Origin: Locusta migratoria
Lineage: Eukaryota; Arthropoda; Insecta; Orthoptera; Acrididae
Reading direction: 5' to 3'
Assembly: GCA_026315105.1 (NCBI GenBank)
Contig: CM048744.1
Coordinates: 25,275,759-25,339,758 of the forward strand
DNA: 64,000 nucleotides
The first letter of the stretch is position 1. Each line of letters begins with the position of its first letter. Both the position numbers and the translations under genes were made by a program. The notes beneath the pieces are model-generated. The model saw nothing but the letters and a program-made list of their open reading frames with translations. It did not search any database and was not told where the DNA came from. Shown here piece after piece: positions 62,131 through 64,000 of this stretch.

Positions 62131-63508
62131 GTGCAAGCTGTAAACGTCTAACCAGAGGCGAGGGGGAAGGAGGGTCGAGTCGTCTGTCACCCCCTCCAAA
62201 ATAATGGAGCTGATGAAAAAAATTAAATGCTTGAAGACATCGACTTTGTAGACAGTCATACTTCCATGTGTTGATGAAGGGAATGAAGACATCTGCTTAG
62301 TCATACTACCCTGTATTGGTGAGGGGTGTTGGGGTATCACAGTCGGCGTCACGTAGGAAGGCGGCCCAGTTCTCAACCGCTCTGCGCATCTTCCTCCATC
62401 ACCACACTGGCAGCCTATTCTATGCATTCTTTTTGCCGCGCTTTATGCAATGATTCTCCCACAGGCTAAACTGTTGGCTCTCGGCTGTAGCTCTTCCCCT
62501 CCACACTTCACCTATTGCTCTGCCCCTATGGGAAGTTGATTTTAAACTATCTAGACTATTTACGATTTAATATCAAGAATAAAACAAATCAGTAAAGCAA
62601 AAGCGGATTCGCCGAAAATTATCCACTGAATATGAGCAAAAAAATTGATAAAAATATTATGGAGTGTCTACTTGAAATTACTTATCTTAACATTAATCTT
62701 GCCTGCATCCCCCCACACTCCCCACCCAGAAAATGAATGCTATATTCGTCACTGTAGCTCACTTGTATGTGGCGAACATGTACACGAAGGAAGCTGCAGA
62801 AAGAGACACCAAACACGTGATTGTGATATAGAAATATGAATAAACGTTTTGGTAGTTTAGAACGGACAGGTGACAGGAAGATACCCAAACAGTTGAGTGT
62901 TTAATTGTCAGGTGTCAGTGTCCAATTGGCATAACGTTTCAGCAGACAACCATGCTGCCATCATCAGAGGCGATCGGATGTTATGTCTGATATACTCTTC
63001 ACAGTGCGTATTCTAGTATTCCTCCACTCACTTGTCTTCTTGTCTAATACAGTCCTCGGAATCTCATGTTCGATTAAGTGCGTACTCGCTATCATGATTT
63101 ATCAATGGTTTCCTTATGCGAATCTGAATTGATTGATGCCGCATTCCCAGAATTTGGCTGTCAGTGTCAGAACCTGTTGCAACGTTGCGAGCCAATGCTG
63201 TTCTCGGATACATTTTCGTTAGGATGTACTGTGTGACCTACGTGTGTCGCACCACTTCGGAAGGGGATTTTTCGAATTCTCAAGTTATCTTTCGCAATTC
63301 CAAGAAGTGTTCTTGTTTTAGCTGGTGGGCTGAAGATTGTCCTCCTGAGAAGTCATACTGTTCCTCGAAAAGTGCCAGACACGTAGCTATGCTAAGAATT
63401 CTCTTCCGGTTCCACTTCTTTTACTGAGTATATGGGATGTAAATCTCTCCAAATTTGCAATTGCTTGAAGCCATTTTAGTTAAAAAAACAATCCCAGATG
63501 TACTTAAT
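62131..63508. other. Unassigned stretch
   Basis: About 1.4 kb with short frames only (for example 62645-62839 and 63164-63427 plus), none recognised. Contains the hammerhead-like motif at 62935-62977. Confidence 0.45.
62935..62977 (-). ncRNA. Hammerhead-like core motif, minus strand
   Basis: Minus strand: CTGATGA (62977-62971), one T, GGCAG/CTGCT stem (one G-T pair) with a 9-base loop, GAAAC (62939-62935) and GTTA. Same layout as at 34861 and in the foldback arms. The first box has the canonical CTGATGA sequence. Confidence 0.4.
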
Positions 63509-63510
63509 TT

Positions 63511-64000
63511 ATACGAGGGTTGGAACTTAAATAGTTGCAACACTGCTATGGAGACACTATGCAATGGAATCTCCTATTGTCACTTATAGCAAGCATTGTT
63601 GACATACCAACCTCACCTCCAAGCAAATGGACTCTCCTGTCCCACGTGGCTGGAGAGTGCACAATTGATGGAAACAGTCACTTGTAAGCGGCCGATCTAA
63701 CGTAATGGTGTATCTATGTTTCGAAACAGGAACAACGAATACGGATAAAGATTAAATGTGCCGGAGGTCGTACAAAAAGGCAGTTCATCCGAGTGTTCAA
63801 GAGGCAAGCGGGGAATCGGCATAGCCCTACAGAACGGTGGCACGAAGGGTAAAACAACGAAGGTCAGGAAAGTGTGGCAGACATGCATCAGACAGCCCGT
63901 CCCAGCGTCTCTGAAGAAGAAGTGGATACAGTTGCCGCGTTAGTGGACAATGATCGACAACAGAAGATTCTTGAGCTTTAAAGACGACCGTCTGTCGCCT
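63511..64000 (+). mobile_element. Mariner transposon, 5' end; runs off the window
   Basis: Begins near a TA at 63510-63513 with TACGAGGGTTGGAACTTAAA, a mariner-type inverted end. The transposase N-terminus on the plus strand from about 63729: EQRIRIKIKCAGGRTKRQF, then after an in-frame TAA (ends about 63851) VADMHQTARPSVSEEEVDTV, AALVDNDRQQKILEL and another stop. The pattern GRPSVSDE.VDTVAALV..DRR..I.ELA is the helix-turn-helix region of mariner. At least two stops, so inactive. The 3' part lies beyond 64000. Confidence 0.8.

Noticed and set aside
1..64000. CRISPR array, bacterial operons or organelle DNA
   Set aside because: No regularly spaced short repeats with unique spacers, no prokaryotic gene organisation, and SINE/LINE content shows animal nuclear DNA.

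Overview
This is nuclear DNA from an animal with a large, repeat-rich genome. The most likely source is an insect, and within insects a polyneopteran such as a grasshopper, cricket or relative. That is an inference from the mix seen here: tRNA-headed SINEs sharing one 3' module, RTE-clade LINEs ending in (CAA)n, Penelope-like elements and many Tc1/mariner relatives. I could not fix the species. I recognise no host gene, genuine tRNA or rRNA gene, or CRISPR. Nearly everything that can be named is a mobile element or its remains, in at least three layers of nested insertion.

Layout. 0-7.3 kb: possible hAT end, then an RTE LINE (RTE-1, minus strand) split by a second RTE LINE (RTE-2), with SINEs in both. 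7.3-13.3 kb: unassigned AT-rich DNA, two 'SINE inside SINE' composites, the second copy of a ~410-bp repeat, and a diverged ~140-bp tandem repeat. 13.7-15.4 kb: decayed hAT transposon with both ends and a near-matching 8-bp target duplication. 15.5-16.7 kb: 5' part of another RTE joined to a ~253-bp block that recurs at 20.75 kb. 17.6-22.9 kb: CR1/Jockey-like LINE scraps, Penelope scraps and SINEs. 24.3 kb: a 227-bp foldback element. 26.6-28.4 kb: pogo-like transposon remnant with TA duplication. 28.9-33.2 kb: two RTE copies and a different SINE. 33.3-34.3 kb: PIF/Harbinger remnant. 36.8-44.7 kb: an old RTE relic split by a CR1-like LINE, by 2.35 kb of unknown DNA and by a LINE scrap. 46.0-48.0 kb: two mariner-type relics and a palindrome. 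51.0-51.6 kb: a 606-bp foldback element. 52.6-57.8 kb: the best-preserved elements, a Jockey-superfamily LINE (926-codon reading frame) and a Penelope-like element (453-codon RT plus GIY-YIG frame), same strand, separated by a 30-bp minisatellite. 59.6-61.7 kb: a transposon with unusually long (~400 bp) terminal inverted repeats. 63.5 kb to the end: start of a mariner element that runs off the window.

The two most interesting signals are structural. First, both foldback elements, and several isolated repeat tails, carry a CTGANGA-hairpin-GAAAC motif resembling the hammerhead ribozyme core; in the two foldbacks one copy lies in each arm, pointing outward. Second, two SINE families with different tRNA heads share a 3' module that can form the same hairpin, with a compensatory base change between families.

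Function: the elements interact as parasites and hosts. LINE-encoded enzymes move the SINEs, and young insertions break older ones. No partner LINE with the SINE tail is present in the window. Coordinates of decayed elements are approximate to about 10-50 bases unless a target duplication is cited.
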